From Chitinophagaceae bacterium (lineage in GTDB: Bacteria > Bacteroidota > Bacteroidia > Cytophagales > Cytophagaceae), in NCBI GenBank assembly GCA_028288365.1, contig JAQBNU010000068.1, forward strand, positions 1-64,000: DNA of 64,000 nt. Direction: 5' to 3'. Below the pieces are notes generated by a model. It was not told the DNA's origin and searched no databases. It saw only the letters and a program-made list of their open reading frames with translations. Made by a program: the position numbers and the translations under genes. Positions 37,737 to 45,920 of the stretch are shown here, in pieces (the first letter of the stretch is position 1; each line of letters starts with the position of its first letter).

Positions 37737-38798
37737 ATGAAGAAGAACTCCATTCTAATTATTGATGATCATGAGGAAATTTGTAGGCATGCAAAATCCT
37801 TGCTGCAATTGGAACATTATGAAGTCAGCTTGGCTCATAGTGGGAACGAGGCCTTGAAAATACTTTCTGAGGAAAGCTTTGACTTGATTTTATGTGCCCT
37901 TGTATTGCCTGATATGGATGGTTATGAAATTTTAGAGAAAAAACAAAAGTCGGCGAATCAATCCATTCCTTTTGTTTTTATGGCAACAACATATGATAAT
38001 CATTCCTTTCGGGAGGCTATGAATCGAGGGGCAGACGATTACCTGCTCAAGCCTTTTACAGGAGAAGATTTATTAAATGTAGTAGACATAAGGATTCACA
38101 AACAACTGTCATTTAAAGATTGTTCGGCAAAAGAAGATGAAGTGGTAAGTTATATTGAGCATGTATTTCAACACATCAAGGAAGATCATCCTCTTCTTCA
38201 AAATAGAAACGTTCGGAATCTGAAAAATAAAGAGGTCTTGCTTTTGGAAGGAGATCAGTCTTTGAATATTTATTATGTCGTGTCAGGACGTGTTAAAACC
38301 TATAAAAGTGATGATGAGGGAAAACAATACCTGACAGATATTTGCCTGCAAGGTGATTTTGTAGGATGTGCGGCTGTACTCACCAATCACTCAGTACTAG
38401 AGTCAATCATTGCAACAGAAGAATCACAGGTAATCATGATACCCAAACAAGATTTTATCAACTTCCTGTATGCAGATAGCAATACCTTTATGAAATTTGC
38501 ACAGGAACTTTGCATTAAAGTACATGATACGGAAAAAAAACTCATCGACATGGCTTATTCCTCTGCGAGGAAAAGAATATCAGAAGCACTTCTTTTTGTT
38601 TTAGGAAAATATCATAGCCAGGATGTTTCTAATAATGATATTCCATTTCAGAGAAATACACTTTCTTCTTTGGCCGCAGTATCCAATGAGTGTGTAAGTC
38701 GTAACCTGACAGATTTTAAAAATGAAGGGCTGATTCGTATAATCAAGAATAAAATATTTATTCTTGATTATAATAAATTGAAAAATATAAGAAACTAA
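37737..38798 (+). CDS. receiver - cyclic-nucleotide-like - CRP/FNR HTH fusion regulator
   Basis: A 353-residue transcription factor. Residues 1-~118 are a CheY-like receiver, with acidic pair Asp10-Asp11 and Lys in LLKPF, but the phospho-acceptor position is Ala54 (LILCALVLPDMDG, where D is normal), so it cannot be phosphorylated in the usual way. Residues ~145-245 form a CRP-type beta-roll (VLLLEGDQSLNIYYVVSGRVKTY). The C-terminal winged helix has recognition helix VSNECVSRNL with Glu318, Ser321 and Arg322 placed as in FNR (E..SR), which reads TGA half-sites. It sits centrally in the island whose promoters carry TGA-N6-TCA palindromes, one in front of itself. It is the best candidate island regulator. 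Confidence 0.88.
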   Translation: MKKNSILIIDDHEEICRHAKSLLQLEHYEVSLAHSGNEALKILSEESFDLILCALVLPDMDGYEILEKKQKSANQSIPFVFMATTYDNHSFREAMNRGADDYLLKPFTGEDLLNVVDIRIHKQLSFKDCSAKEDEVVSYIEHVFQHIKEDHPLLQNRNVRNLKNKEVLLLEGDQSLNIYYVVSGRVKTYKSDDEGKQYLTDICLQGDFVGCAAVLTNHSVLESIIATEESQVIMIPKQDFINFLYADSNTFMKFAQELCIKVHDTEKKLIDMAYSSARKRISEALLFVLGKYHSQDVSNNDIPFQRNTLSSLAAVSNECVSRNLTDFKNEGLIRIIKNKIFILDYNKLKNIRN

Positions 38799-38800
38799 AA

Positions 38801-38827
38801 AAGCACGGTAGTCGTGTTACCGTGCTT
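38801..38827 (-). terminator. terminator of the hsp20 operon
   Basis: AAGCACGGTA (38801-38810) pairs with TACCGTGCTT (38818-38827). Read on the minus strand the stem is followed directly by TTTTTTAG. Confidence 0.85.
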
Positions 38828-38873
38828 AAAAAAAGTACCCTGTTAGGATTGGATCAAATGATCTTCGGGAGAA

Positions 38874-39332
38874 TCATTTTACTTTGATTTCCTTTTTAGG
38901 TGTACTGTTTTCTTTTTTAGGAAGAGATACATACAAAATGCCATTTTCGTAATTGGCTTCAATCCGGTCCGCAACGCAATTGTCAGGTAATGCAAACGAG
39001 CGACTGAAAGAAGAATAGGAGAACTCCTGTCTTTTGAAATCTTGTTCGTTTTCTTCTTTCTTACTTTCCTTTTCAGAACTAATGGTCAATATATTGTCCT
39101 GCACGTCAATCTTAAAATCATCACGATTTAATCCAGGTGCAGAAAGTTCAAGCTTGTAGCGATCGCTTTTTTCAACAATGTTTACAGAAGGCATCCAGGA
39201 TGATCCACTTTTAATGTCGAAGAGATCACTGTAAAAGTCCGATAAGAAAGGATCGAAGAAGTTTTCATTGTTCAACAAGGTTCTTGGCAATAGAGAACCA
39301 TTGCGTTTTCTTTTAGCGAGTAGTAGTGACAT
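38874..39332 (-). CDS. Hsp20/alpha-crystallin small heat-shock protein
   Basis: A 152-residue ATP-independent chaperone that holds unfolding proteins. The alpha-crystallin domain runs from about 47 to 140: MPSVNIVEKSDRYKLELSAPG, DFKIDVQDNILTIS, and the conserved NGILYVSLPK; the short tail KKEIKVK contains the I-x-V oligomerisation motif. It probably forms an operon with the lipoprotein gene 33 nt upstream. HspX of the mycobacterial DosR regulon is the same family. Confidence 0.95.
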   Translation of the reverse strand: MSLLLAKRKRNGSLLPRTLLNNENFFDPFLSDFYSDLFDIKSGSSWMPSVNIVEKSDRYKLELSAPGLNRDDFKIDVQDNILTISSEKESKKEENEQDFKRQEFSYSSFSRSFALPDNCVADRIEANYENGILYVSLPKKENSTPKKEIKVK

Positions 39333-39365
39333 AGATTTATTTTTTTAGATGAAACATAAGGTAAA

Positions 39366-39800
39366 CTATTTTAAATCGTGTGACTGTATATGGAGTATAT
39401 CAGGACAAATGTTCTCTTTGAGATGTTTTCTCAGTACTGGATTTTCCATAACCATGCCGCACATCAGCTGACAGCTGGCCGTGTCTTCTTCCATCCGATG
39501 CACCAGTTTGATGGCTAACATCCGATTGACATGGGTGTCTGATTTCAACACGCTATCAATGGCAGAGGAGGTACAAATGATCTTGGCCAAAGGTTCATTG
39601 CGTTTCATTACGCTTTGTGCTAAGCTGTCTTTCGATGCTCTATTGATGAAATCAGATAAGTATGCTGTATCTTTTAAGATGACAGAGAAAATATCTTCCC
39701 GTAGTTCTCTTTTAAAGAGAATCTTTTGAGCTTGTTCTTCTCTCCAATCGCAGCCTGTTCCTAAGAGAATCATGAGTAGAAATTGTATATACTTGATCAT
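39366..39800 (-). CDS. hypothetical lipoprotein, 144 aa
   Basis: Starting at ATG 39800 the protein has a lipoprotein signal (MIKYIQFLLMILLGTGC, Cys17), followed by ~127 mostly helical, charged residues (FSVILKDTAYLSDFINRASKDSL ... ENPVLRKHLKENICPDIL). The longer frame from 39827 hides this signal and is less likely. No family recognised. It lies between a palindrome (52 nt upstream) and hsp20, suggesting an envelope role in the same stress response. Confidence 0.75.
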   Translation of the reverse strand: MIKYIQFLLMILLGTGCDWREEQAQKILFKRELREDIFSVILKDTAYLSDFINRASKDSLAQSVMKRNEPLAKIICTSSAIDSVLKSDTHVNRMLAIKLVHRMEEDTASCQLMCGMVMENPVLRKHLKENICPDILHIQSHDLK

Positions 39801-39846
39801 AGCTGCTTTTTTATGTAAATGAAACAATTGATATGCGGCATCTCAA

Positions 39847-39858
39847 TGACCTGTGTCA
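39847..39858. promoter_or_regulatory. TGA-N6-TCA palindrome, lipoprotein-hsp20 operon
   Basis: AATGACCTGTGTCATAC, centre 52 nt upstream of ATG 39800, between the USP gene and the lipoprotein gene. Confidence 0.6.
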
Positions 39859-39884
39859 TACGTATTCCTGTATTTCATCATTCT

Positions 39885-40697
39885 TCATGACTGTTTTAAG
39901 ATCAATACCGGATAGCAAGCTATTTGACTTATTTTTTTGATGATGGATTGCTGGAATAAGGTTCGCAAAAAACCATGTTTGTAAAACGTAATCACCAGTA
40001 AGTTGGCATGCGAATACAAAATGTAGTCGTGTAAACTTTTGCATGTATTGTTTGAATACAATAGTTCACAAGCTGCATTTTCAGGCTCTGTATCATTATT
40101 GTTTTTTTTATCCTGATCCTTGAACATTTCTTTCTGCAGTTGGGTGTATGTTTGATTGACATGTAGAAAGGTAATGACGGGTTTAAACACACTGATGAAA
40201 ATATTCAATGGGAATGACTGTTGATTTTGTTTGTCTTTAGCTGCCCACACAATGCGTTTCATGCCTCCGTAGGAAACATGCTCAGGTATCATCAGGATGG
40301 GGAGTTTTGATTTTTTAATGAGATGGTATGTAGTTGTTCCAAACCACTTTTTGAAGACAGATCCTGCACCTGCTGTTCCCATCACGAATAACTGTTGATC
40401 TCCATCTTTTTTCTCCAGCACTTTTTCCAAGGAATGGTTGCTGATCAAGATCTCGAAGTCACAGGGAATGTGAAATGTATTATTGATTCTGTCGCAAACA
40501 TATTCCAGCATTTCGACGATTGTCAATGTCTTTTGTTGCAGATTAATACCAGGAGCTACTATTTCTGATACATAAAACGATTCAACTGTGATTAATTCCA
40601 GTGAAGCTCCAAATGCCTGGCAAAGCTTTGCCGCATAGTTGGCCGCATTTTCAGAAGCGGAAGAAAAGTCTGTCGGGCAAATAATTTTTTTTATCAT
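39885..40697 (-). CDS. tandem-domain universal stress protein
   Basis: A 270-residue protein of the UspA superfamily. Domain 1: MIKKIICPTDFSSASENAANYAAKL ... QLFVMGTAGAGSVFKKWFGTTTYHL ... LPILMIPE, with a fairly complete GTAGAGSVFKKWFGT nucleotide loop, so this copy may bind ATP. Domain 2 (RIVWAAKDKQN ... NLLVITFYKHGFL ... YPVLILK) is diverged. It is the only USP of the window with a near-normal G-loop. No palindrome was found directly before it; it may be read with the BON gene upstream despite the hairpin between them. Confidence 0.9.
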   Translation of the reverse strand: MIKKIICPTDFSSASENAANYAAKLCQAFGASLELITVESFYVSEIVAPGINLQQKTLTIVEMLEYVCDRINNTFHIPCDFEILISNHSLEKVLEKKDGDQQLFVMGTAGAGSVFKKWFGTTTYHLIKKSKLPILMIPEHVSYGGMKRIVWAAKDKQNQQSFPLNIFISVFKPVITFLHVNQTYTQLQKEMFKDQDKKNNNDTEPENAACELLYSNNTCKSLHDYILYSHANLLVITFYKHGFLRTLFQQSIIKKISQIACYPVLILKQS

Positions 40698-40711
40698 AAA
40701 GTATGATGTTT

Positions 40712-40751
40712 AAAAAGCAGAGGGCTTATTGATATCAGCCCTCTGCTTTTT
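40712..40751. terminator. terminator hairpin after the BON gene
   Basis: AAAAAGCAGAGGGCT (40712-40726) and its complement (40737-40751) form a perfect 15-bp stem with 10-nt loop directly after the BON gene stop; T-runs occur on both strands. Confidence 0.85.
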
Positions 40752-41420
40752 TTAGTAGGCATAGACTTTAGGATCTATTTCAATTTTGTTGTCTACGATA
40801 TTAACACCTGGCGCTTGCCAACAGGCAGACTCAGCGTCTTTTTTCTCTATGAAGGAGCGGACCTTACCTGTTAACGTCACTCTGTTTCCTTCCACCGATA
40901 TGGTTATCTTGTCAGCGTCCAATGCGGCATGGCGTAGAAACACATTGCTGATTTTTTGTTTGACATCTTTCATGTCCACAGCGGATTTTACTTTAATGGT
41001 ATTGGTAACACCAATCACACCGAGCAGGTTAAAGACAGAATTATAAGCAGCCAGTTTTTGATAATTCCATTCTACTTCCCCTTCTAGTGTTACCCAATGT
41101 TTCTCTACTTTCACTTTGATGTTTCTGTCGGGTACCATACTGTTCCATCTTAATGCATTGACTACCGCTTCAGCTATTTCTGTATCTGTTCTTTGGGTAC
41201 TCGTTGATAATTGCACAATGATGTCCTCCGCAACAGCTTTGACACCTGCAATTTTTTTGGCCGCGTTTTCTGCTGATATTTTTTTGGAATACATGTCCAC
41301 GGTGCCAGTAAGTGTGACGACACCATTTTTTACAGCTACGCCTATTTCGCTGGCTTTGAGGAAGGGTTGCCATTTTAATTCTTCCATTACGTCTTTCTGA
41401 ATTTCTGCATCTGTTTTCAT
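40752..41420 (-). CDS. three-BON-domain protein
   Basis: A 222-residue protein of three consecutive BON domains (about 3-68, 77-144 and 150-217), each ending in the pattern VTLTGTV / VTLEGEVEW / VTLTGKVRS followed by VxxV(x)N(x)I. ATG 41420 gives a cytoplasmic protein without signal peptide; the longer frame adds nothing recognisable. BON domains bind membranes or small ligands and are often found in osmotic-shock proteins (OsmY, Kbp). A palindrome lies 73 nt upstream. Confidence 0.9.
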   Translation of the reverse strand: MKTDAEIQKDVMEELKWQPFLKASEIGVAVKNGVVTLTGTVDMYSKKISAENAAKKIAGVKAVAEDIIVQLSTSTQRTDTEIAEAVVNALRWNSMVPDRNIKVKVEKHWVTLEGEVEWNYQKLAAYNSVFNLLGVIGVTNTIKVKSAVDMKDVKQKISNVFLRHAALDADKITISVEGNRVTLTGKVRSFIEKKDAESACWQAPGVNIVDNKIEIDPKVYAY

Positions 41421-41487
41421 AGTTTTAGTTGGTTTGAGTGAATAATTGAACTGATACAAATGAAAGAGATTCTCAATAGGCTATCAA

Positions 41488-41499
41488 TGATGATAATCA
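41488..41499. promoter_or_regulatory. TGA-N6-TCA palindrome, BON gene
   Basis: AATGATGATAATCAACT, centre 73 nt upstream of the BON ATG at 41420. Confidence 0.55.
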
Positions 41500-41621
41500 A
41501 CTGCCGCTATGATTATGATTACGAACGATGAGGGGTAGTTACTTTCAAAAAAAAAGAACTATAAATAAGTGACATATGAGAGCATTCGCTCTTAGCGCAC
41601 TCAACGGTATGTTTAGGATTG

Positions 41622-42470
41622 CTATCGCCCGGCTTTATATGTGAGTACAGGTATAGGAGAATGCCGAATGACATCTTCTGATAAATTGCCTAACCAATAT
41701 TGGATTCCTTTCCTTTGGTCTGTGTTCAGCACTAGAAGATCAATCTCCATTTGCTGTACATAATCAAGAATGCCAATGAATTCACTAAATACTTTATCAA
41801 TGTGAAATTCATAATTGACAATGTGGTATCTCTTGATGAAGTTTTCTTGATCTTTTAAAACAGTATCTTTGTTATTGTGTTTAGTCAAAAAAGTATTTAT
41901 ATACACCAGATGTAATTTAAAATTAAATTTTTTCTGGAGGGTGACTAAATTCTCCATGAAAGCAGGGCTGTAATCCGTAAAGTCTGTGACTAATAGAACA
42001 TTGGAGGGATAGAATGGACCTTGCTCTGGTTTGACTGTAAGTACCATGCAATCGGCGTGCATGACTACCTCTTTGGTATGACTGGTATTTAAAATATTGG
42101 GTAATCGGCTCGAATTCCCTTTTGTTCCCATTACGATCAAGTCAGCATGTTGCGTTACAACGGGGTCAAACCAGTTTTGTTGAACATCACATGTTTTTAT
42201 TTTGGTGTTAAAATTTACACCGCGATATTTTGGATTGTTTATGATCTTATCAAATTTTTTATATACGTCTTCCAAAGACTTTACTACAAACAATTCATTG
42301 ATGCCTGCTTCATGAAACAAGTCACTTGTATTGCAGCTATCTTCGTAGGGAATATCTGTAATATACAGCAATTCAATTTCAGCAGATGTTTGTTTACTGA
42401 TGGCAACAGCTACTTCCAGGGCTTTATCTGACAGCACGCTGAAATCTGTAGGAACTACAATTTTTTTCAT
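41622..42470 (-). CDS. tandem-domain universal stress protein
   Basis: A 282-residue two-domain UspA protein: MKKIVVPTDFSVLSDKALEVAV ... HADLIVMGTKGNSSRLPNILNTSH ... CMVLTVKP, then VLLVTDFTDYSPAFMENLV ... IDLLVLNTDQRKGIQYWLGNLSEDV ... IPVLTYK. The G-loops are GTKGN(x)9N in domain 1 and degenerate in domain 2. It follows another USP gene by 4 nt on the same strand and must be co-transcribed with it. Confidence 0.92.
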   Translation of the reverse strand: MKKIVVPTDFSVLSDKALEVAVAISKQTSAEIELLYITDIPYEDSCNTSDLFHEAGINELFVVKSLEDVYKKFDKIINNPKYRGVNFNTKIKTCDVQQNWFDPVVTQHADLIVMGTKGNSSRLPNILNTSHTKEVVMHADCMVLTVKPEQGPFYPSNVLLVTDFTDYSPAFMENLVTLQKKFNFKLHLVYINTFLTKHNNKDTVLKDQENFIKRYHIVNYEFHIDKVFSEFIGILDYVQQMEIDLLVLNTDQRKGIQYWLGNLSEDVIRHSPIPVLTYKAGR

Positions 42471-42474
42471 AAGT

Positions 42475-43332
42475 CTAGTGTATAATGAATAAAGGAGTAT
42501 TGATGTTTTTAATCATATGCCGTACGACACTCTTATGAAAAACAAGTTGAACCCAATTTCTTTTTTTGTGAACCAATGCCAGTAGATCAGGATGACTTTG
42601 CTGCACTACTTCGTCCATGTTATCAAAGATCTCATCTGACAAGTTGTATCGGAAACTGATGTTTGGATAATTGTATTGCTGTTTTATTTCATTAAGAAGA
42701 AATTCATGATGTCTGCGTTGTTCCCAAAGGTTGGTAAGGTCGTCTATACCTTCTGGCGATTTGTCAATATGGAATAAAGTTACGTCTGCATTGAAAACAT
42801 TTGCGAGTGGAAGCAATTGACCAATTTTGGGTAAATCTTCTTGAATGTTTTCCAGTGCAAAACAAATATTTTTAAAATCTGTAACTTTACTCTGTTCATG
42901 TACGAGTAATAAAGGACAATGTATATTGTTAAGTACTTGAATAGCGGTACTTGCAAGAAACTGGAACAAATGATTTTCATCTTCCAGTCCCATGACCACC
43001 AAGTCAATATTTTTATCCTTAATGAGGTGTACTATTTCTGAAGCGGGTAAATCTCGTTCAGCCAGAGATTCCGATTGAATAGGATCACCATTGATATAAG
43101 AATTTGTTGAAATGTTTTCTTCGTAATATCGTAGTTCATTTTCTACGATCGCTTGTTGTTCTTCAAGAATATTGGAAGTTACATAAGTGGGTATTGGAGT
43201 ATCGATAGAAGGAATCAAATAGGCATGTGTAACAATAATTTTAGCACCTGTCTGTTGTGCAATTTTAATGGCGAATTGCAAAGCGGTTTCCGAATGTTTT
43301 TTAAAATCGGTTGGCAGGAGAATTGTTTTCAT
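42475..43332 (-). CDS. tandem-domain universal stress protein
   Basis: A 285-residue two-domain UspA protein, clearly paralogous to the protein at 20026-20889 (same openings MKTILLPTDF-KHS, VMGxEDxxHLFxxLxSTA, and a second domain with FALENIQEDLPKIGQLLPL). The normal ATP loop is replaced by GLEDENHLFQFLAS. It is the first gene of a two-USP operon; the divergent P-loop kinase operon shares the upstream region with a TGA-N6-TCA palindrome 127 nt before this ATG. Confidence 0.92.
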   Translation of the reverse strand: MKTILLPTDFKKHSETALQFAIKIAQQTGAKIIVTHAYLIPSIDTPIPTYVTSNILEEQQAIVENELRYYEENISTNSYINGDPIQSESLAERDLPASEIVHLIKDKNIDLVVMGLEDENHLFQFLASTAIQVLNNIHCPLLLVHEQSKVTDFKNICFALENIQEDLPKIGQLLPLANVFNADVTLFHIDKSPEGIDDLTNLWEQRRHHEFLLNEIKQQYNYPNISFRYNLSDEIFDNMDEVVQQSHPDLLALVHKKRNWVQLVFHKSVVRHMIKNINTPLFIIH

Positions 43333-43453
43333 GTGCTTTGCTGTTTAGACTAGTATATAAATAGAAGGAGAATAGTGGACTACCTGAATGTATTGCTTTA
43401 CAATAGTATATATATGATTTTAGACAAAAAATGCTCAATGCCGGTGTGACAAA

Positions 43454-43465
43454 TGATTTATATCA
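43454..43465. promoter_or_regulatory. TGA-N6-TCA palindrome, USP operon / kinase operon
   Basis: AATGATTTATATCACAA, centre 127 nt before the USP ATG (43332) and 96 nt before the kinase ATG (43556). Confidence 0.6.
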
Positions 43466-43555
43466 CAAGATGAAAGAAAAGAATAAAGAATCTTTGGCGT
43501 ATGATTTTGGTATAAAAATTACTTATAGTGTGTTAGTGATTAAACATCAAACAGA

Positions 43556-44056
43556 ATGGTTATTATCATATTTGGTTTGCCTGGTTCAGGAAAGACGTAT
43601 TTTGCTCAACACTTAAGTGAAAAAATTTCGGGTGACTATTTAAGTAGTGATCACCTCAGAAATTCTTCTTTCCAGCACAAAGACTATTCGGAAAAAGGGA
43701 AAAGAGAGATTTATGAAAAGCTCTTGGAGGCAGTTCAGAAGTCTTTACCCGCTAACCCCAATAAACCGATAATCGTAGATGCTACTTTTTATTTAAAGGA
43801 ATTGAGGGATTTGTTTGTGAATGGAATAAAGGCTTGGCATCAACAGATTCACTTCATAGAAATCACCGCAGATGAACGATTGATAGAAAAAAGAACGGCA
43901 ACGAAAAGAGAAAATAGTGATGCTGGTTTTCTGATCTCACAGCTTATTGGCAAATGGTTTGAACCGATGAAAGAAAAACACTTGGTGCTGGAATCGAAAG
44001 AGAATAATATTGAAGAGATGCTGTCAAAAGCACTTTTATTTATAGCTGGATCATGA
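43556..44056 (+). CDS. P-loop kinase (COG0645-type)
   Basis: A 166-residue AAA/zeta-toxin-like kinase: Walker A GLPGSGKT (7-14), LSSDHLRN after the first strand (the D-R base-binding pattern of these kinases), and VDATFYLKELRDLF as Walker B region, with an Arg-rich lid (EKRTATKRENSDAG). In other bacteria this domain is fused behind an aminoglycoside-phosphotransferase-like domain, as in Rv2004c of the DosR regulon; here the order is reversed and the genes are separate, overlapping by 4 nt (ATGA). Substrate unknown. Confidence 0.85.
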   Translation: MVIIIFGLPGSGKTYFAQHLSEKISGDYLSSDHLRNSSFQHKDYSEKGKREIYEKLLEAVQKSLPANPNKPIIVDATFYLKELRDLFVNGIKAWHQQIHFIEITADERLIEKRTATKRENSDAGFLISQLIGKWFEPMKEKHLVLESKENNIEEMLSKALLFIAGS

Positions 44057-45057
44057 ATGAAAAAGATATACAGCGTTTATTAGTAAAAATGCGTCGATCG
44101 GTGAAAGGAGAAATTGCACTCTGGCAAACTCATATTTCATGGATCGTATTGACGCATCGTGTGGTCTATAAAATTAAAAAACCAGTACATTTTTCCTTTC
44201 TTGATTTCTCTACTATAGCTCAAAGAAAACGGTATTGTAAAGAGGAAGTACAACTTAATAAAAGGTTGACAAAGGGTATCTATAAGGGAGTGGTATCGGT
44301 GAAACAAAATGAAGAAGATATCTTTATAGGTAATGGGCGAGGTAAAGTCATTGACTTTGCTGTTCAACTAAAGCGATTGGATTCCTCCAAACAGATGAAT
44401 GTACTGTTGCGTGAAAATCGACTGAAGGAAAAATCGATTCAATCCATCGCTAAACTGTTGGCAAGTTTTCATGGCAGGACTAAAGTTATTTATCGCTCAT
44501 TCGATCTGGATCATCTATCAAGGGAATTCAATGAAATCATTTCCATTAAAAAAGTGGTCATTCAACAATTGGACAAGCGTTATTTATCTGTGATCAATCG
44601 TGCCATTATTTATTTCAATCAATATATCAATGAACATAAAGAGTGGTTACAGACACGTTCGAAAGAAGGTTATATTAGGGATTGTCATGGTGATCTTCAT
44701 GCTGGGAATATATTTGTATATGCGAAACCGATTATTTTTGATTGTATAGAATTCAACAAAGAGTTCAGGTATATTGATGTGCTGAATGAAATTGCTTTTT
44801 TATGCATGGACCTGGAAGTATATAAAAAGAATAAGCTCAGTAATTTATTAGTAAAATATTATTGTCACTATACTGGACATGTCTTACAGACAAAGGAAAA
44901 GAAATTGCTGTTGTTTTATAAACTGTACAGAGCTTCTGTTAGAGCTAAAATAACAGCTATTGAGCTGATGCAACTGCCCGGAAAGGAGAGAGAGAAAGAA
45001 TTGAATAAAGATTTGAAAAATTACCTTGATCAGATGCAGATATACCTGAAGGATTAA
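44053..45057 (+). CDS. aminoglycoside-phosphotransferase-like protein (COG2187)
   Basis: A 334-residue protein kinase-like-fold enzyme with the phosphotransferase catalytic motif CHGDLHAGNIF (211-221) and metal-binding IIFDCIEFNKEFRYIDV (227-243). The N-lobe carries HRVVYKIKKPVHFSFLDFS. COG2187 proteins are mostly found linked to a P-loop kinase like the preceding gene. Antibiotic resistance is unlikely; a small-molecule or protein substrate linked to stress is more plausible. No clear terminator follows. Confidence 0.87.
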   Translation: MNEKDIQRLLVKMRRSVKGEIALWQTHISWIVLTHRVVYKIKKPVHFSFLDFSTIAQRKRYCKEEVQLNKRLTKGIYKGVVSVKQNEEDIFIGNGRGKVIDFAVQLKRLDSSKQMNVLLRENRLKEKSIQSIAKLLASFHGRTKVIYRSFDLDHLSREFNEIISIKKVVIQQLDKRYLSVINRAIIYFNQYINEHKEWLQTRSKEGYIRDCHGDLHAGNIFVYAKPIIFDCIEFNKEFRYIDVLNEIAFLCMDLEVYKKNKLSNLLVKYYCHYTGHVLQTKEKKLLLFYKLYRASVRAKITAIELMQLPGKEREKELNKDLKNYLDQMQIYLKD

Positions 45058-45548
45058 GCTATAGTAAATGTCTATTTCAAAATTAAATTATAGAATAGTG
45101 AGTATATATATCCAGGCAGGATTGTTTCGAATTTAACGAAGTACAAGCACACAGATATTCTCTACATGATTAAAGTGTTTATCATGTATGACCTTTGTTT
45201 ACGGGACTTGTAGGGATTTAGATCGAGCTGTTGGCTGAGGAATGGTTTCATACTCCTTCTAACGGTTAAAAGGGCTTTACTAATGCTCTACTTTTCCTAA
45301 AATTTAATATTTTTTTATGTAAAGCTGAAATTTTACTCAAACGGCCGACATAATCTATTTACCCTAAAGTGCATATTAACTCGAAATTCCGAGTTGATCC
45401 AAGACTTCAAATAACCAATTAGAGTAATCTCTTAAGGAAAAGATAGGAGTAAGATCTTGTGTACTTGATGCACTTAATTGGATCGGATATATTTGACTGC
45501 ATAGTACAAAGTTTTTTGTTTTTATTGCATTTAGAGTATACCAATTCA
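45058..45548. other. 491-nt gap without recognisable gene
   Basis: No frame with protein-like composition was found on either strand. The only structure noted is AACTCG-6 nt-CGAGTT at 45378-45395. The region marks the end of the stress island and the start of a stretch with several broken genes. Confidence 0.5.
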
Positions 45549-45920
45549 CTACCATTTTTTGAAAATGAAAAATACAGCTAGTATCATGAATCCAAATCCT
45601 ACCAGATAATTCCAGGCAAGCTTATCGCTTTTCATTACAAATACTGCGAATACAGTAAACACGGTCAGTGTAATGGCTTCTTGAATGATCTTTAATTGAA
45701 AAAGATTAAAAGGTCCTCCGTTTTCTTCGAATCCTATTTTATTGGCAGGTACTTGAAACAAATATTCAAAGAAGGCGAGTCCCCAACTGATTAGTATAAC
45801 ACCAAACAGTCCAATACCACTTAGCCAAGAGATTTTTTTAAATTCCAGATGCCCATACCAAGCAAGGGTCATGAATGAGTTTGAAATGATAAGTAAAGAA
45901 ATGCAAAGTAGACTTTTCAT
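45549..45920 (-). CDS. DUF486/DMT-type small membrane protein
   Basis: A 123-residue four-helix membrane protein of the DUF486 (DMT_6) family: SNSFMTLAWYGHL, ISWGLAFFEYLFQVPANKIGF, GGPFNLFQLKIIQE and VFAVFVM with a C-terminal helix. The family is related to small drug/metabolite transporters, with no proven substrate. Its ATG lies inside the end of the MFS remnant frame, consistent with that gene no longer being functional. Confidence 0.88.
   Translation of the reverse strand: MKSLLCISLLIISNSFMTLAWYGHLEFKKISWLSGIGLFGVILISWGLAFFEYLFQVPANKIGFEENGGPFNLFQLKIIQEAITLTVFTVFAVFVMKSDKLAWNYLVGFGFMILAVFFIFKKW

Noticed and set aside
44053-45057. Aminoglycoside resistance gene
   Set aside because: It matches COG2187, which travels with a P-loop kinase and stress genes; the phosphotransferase motif alone does not show drug resistance.
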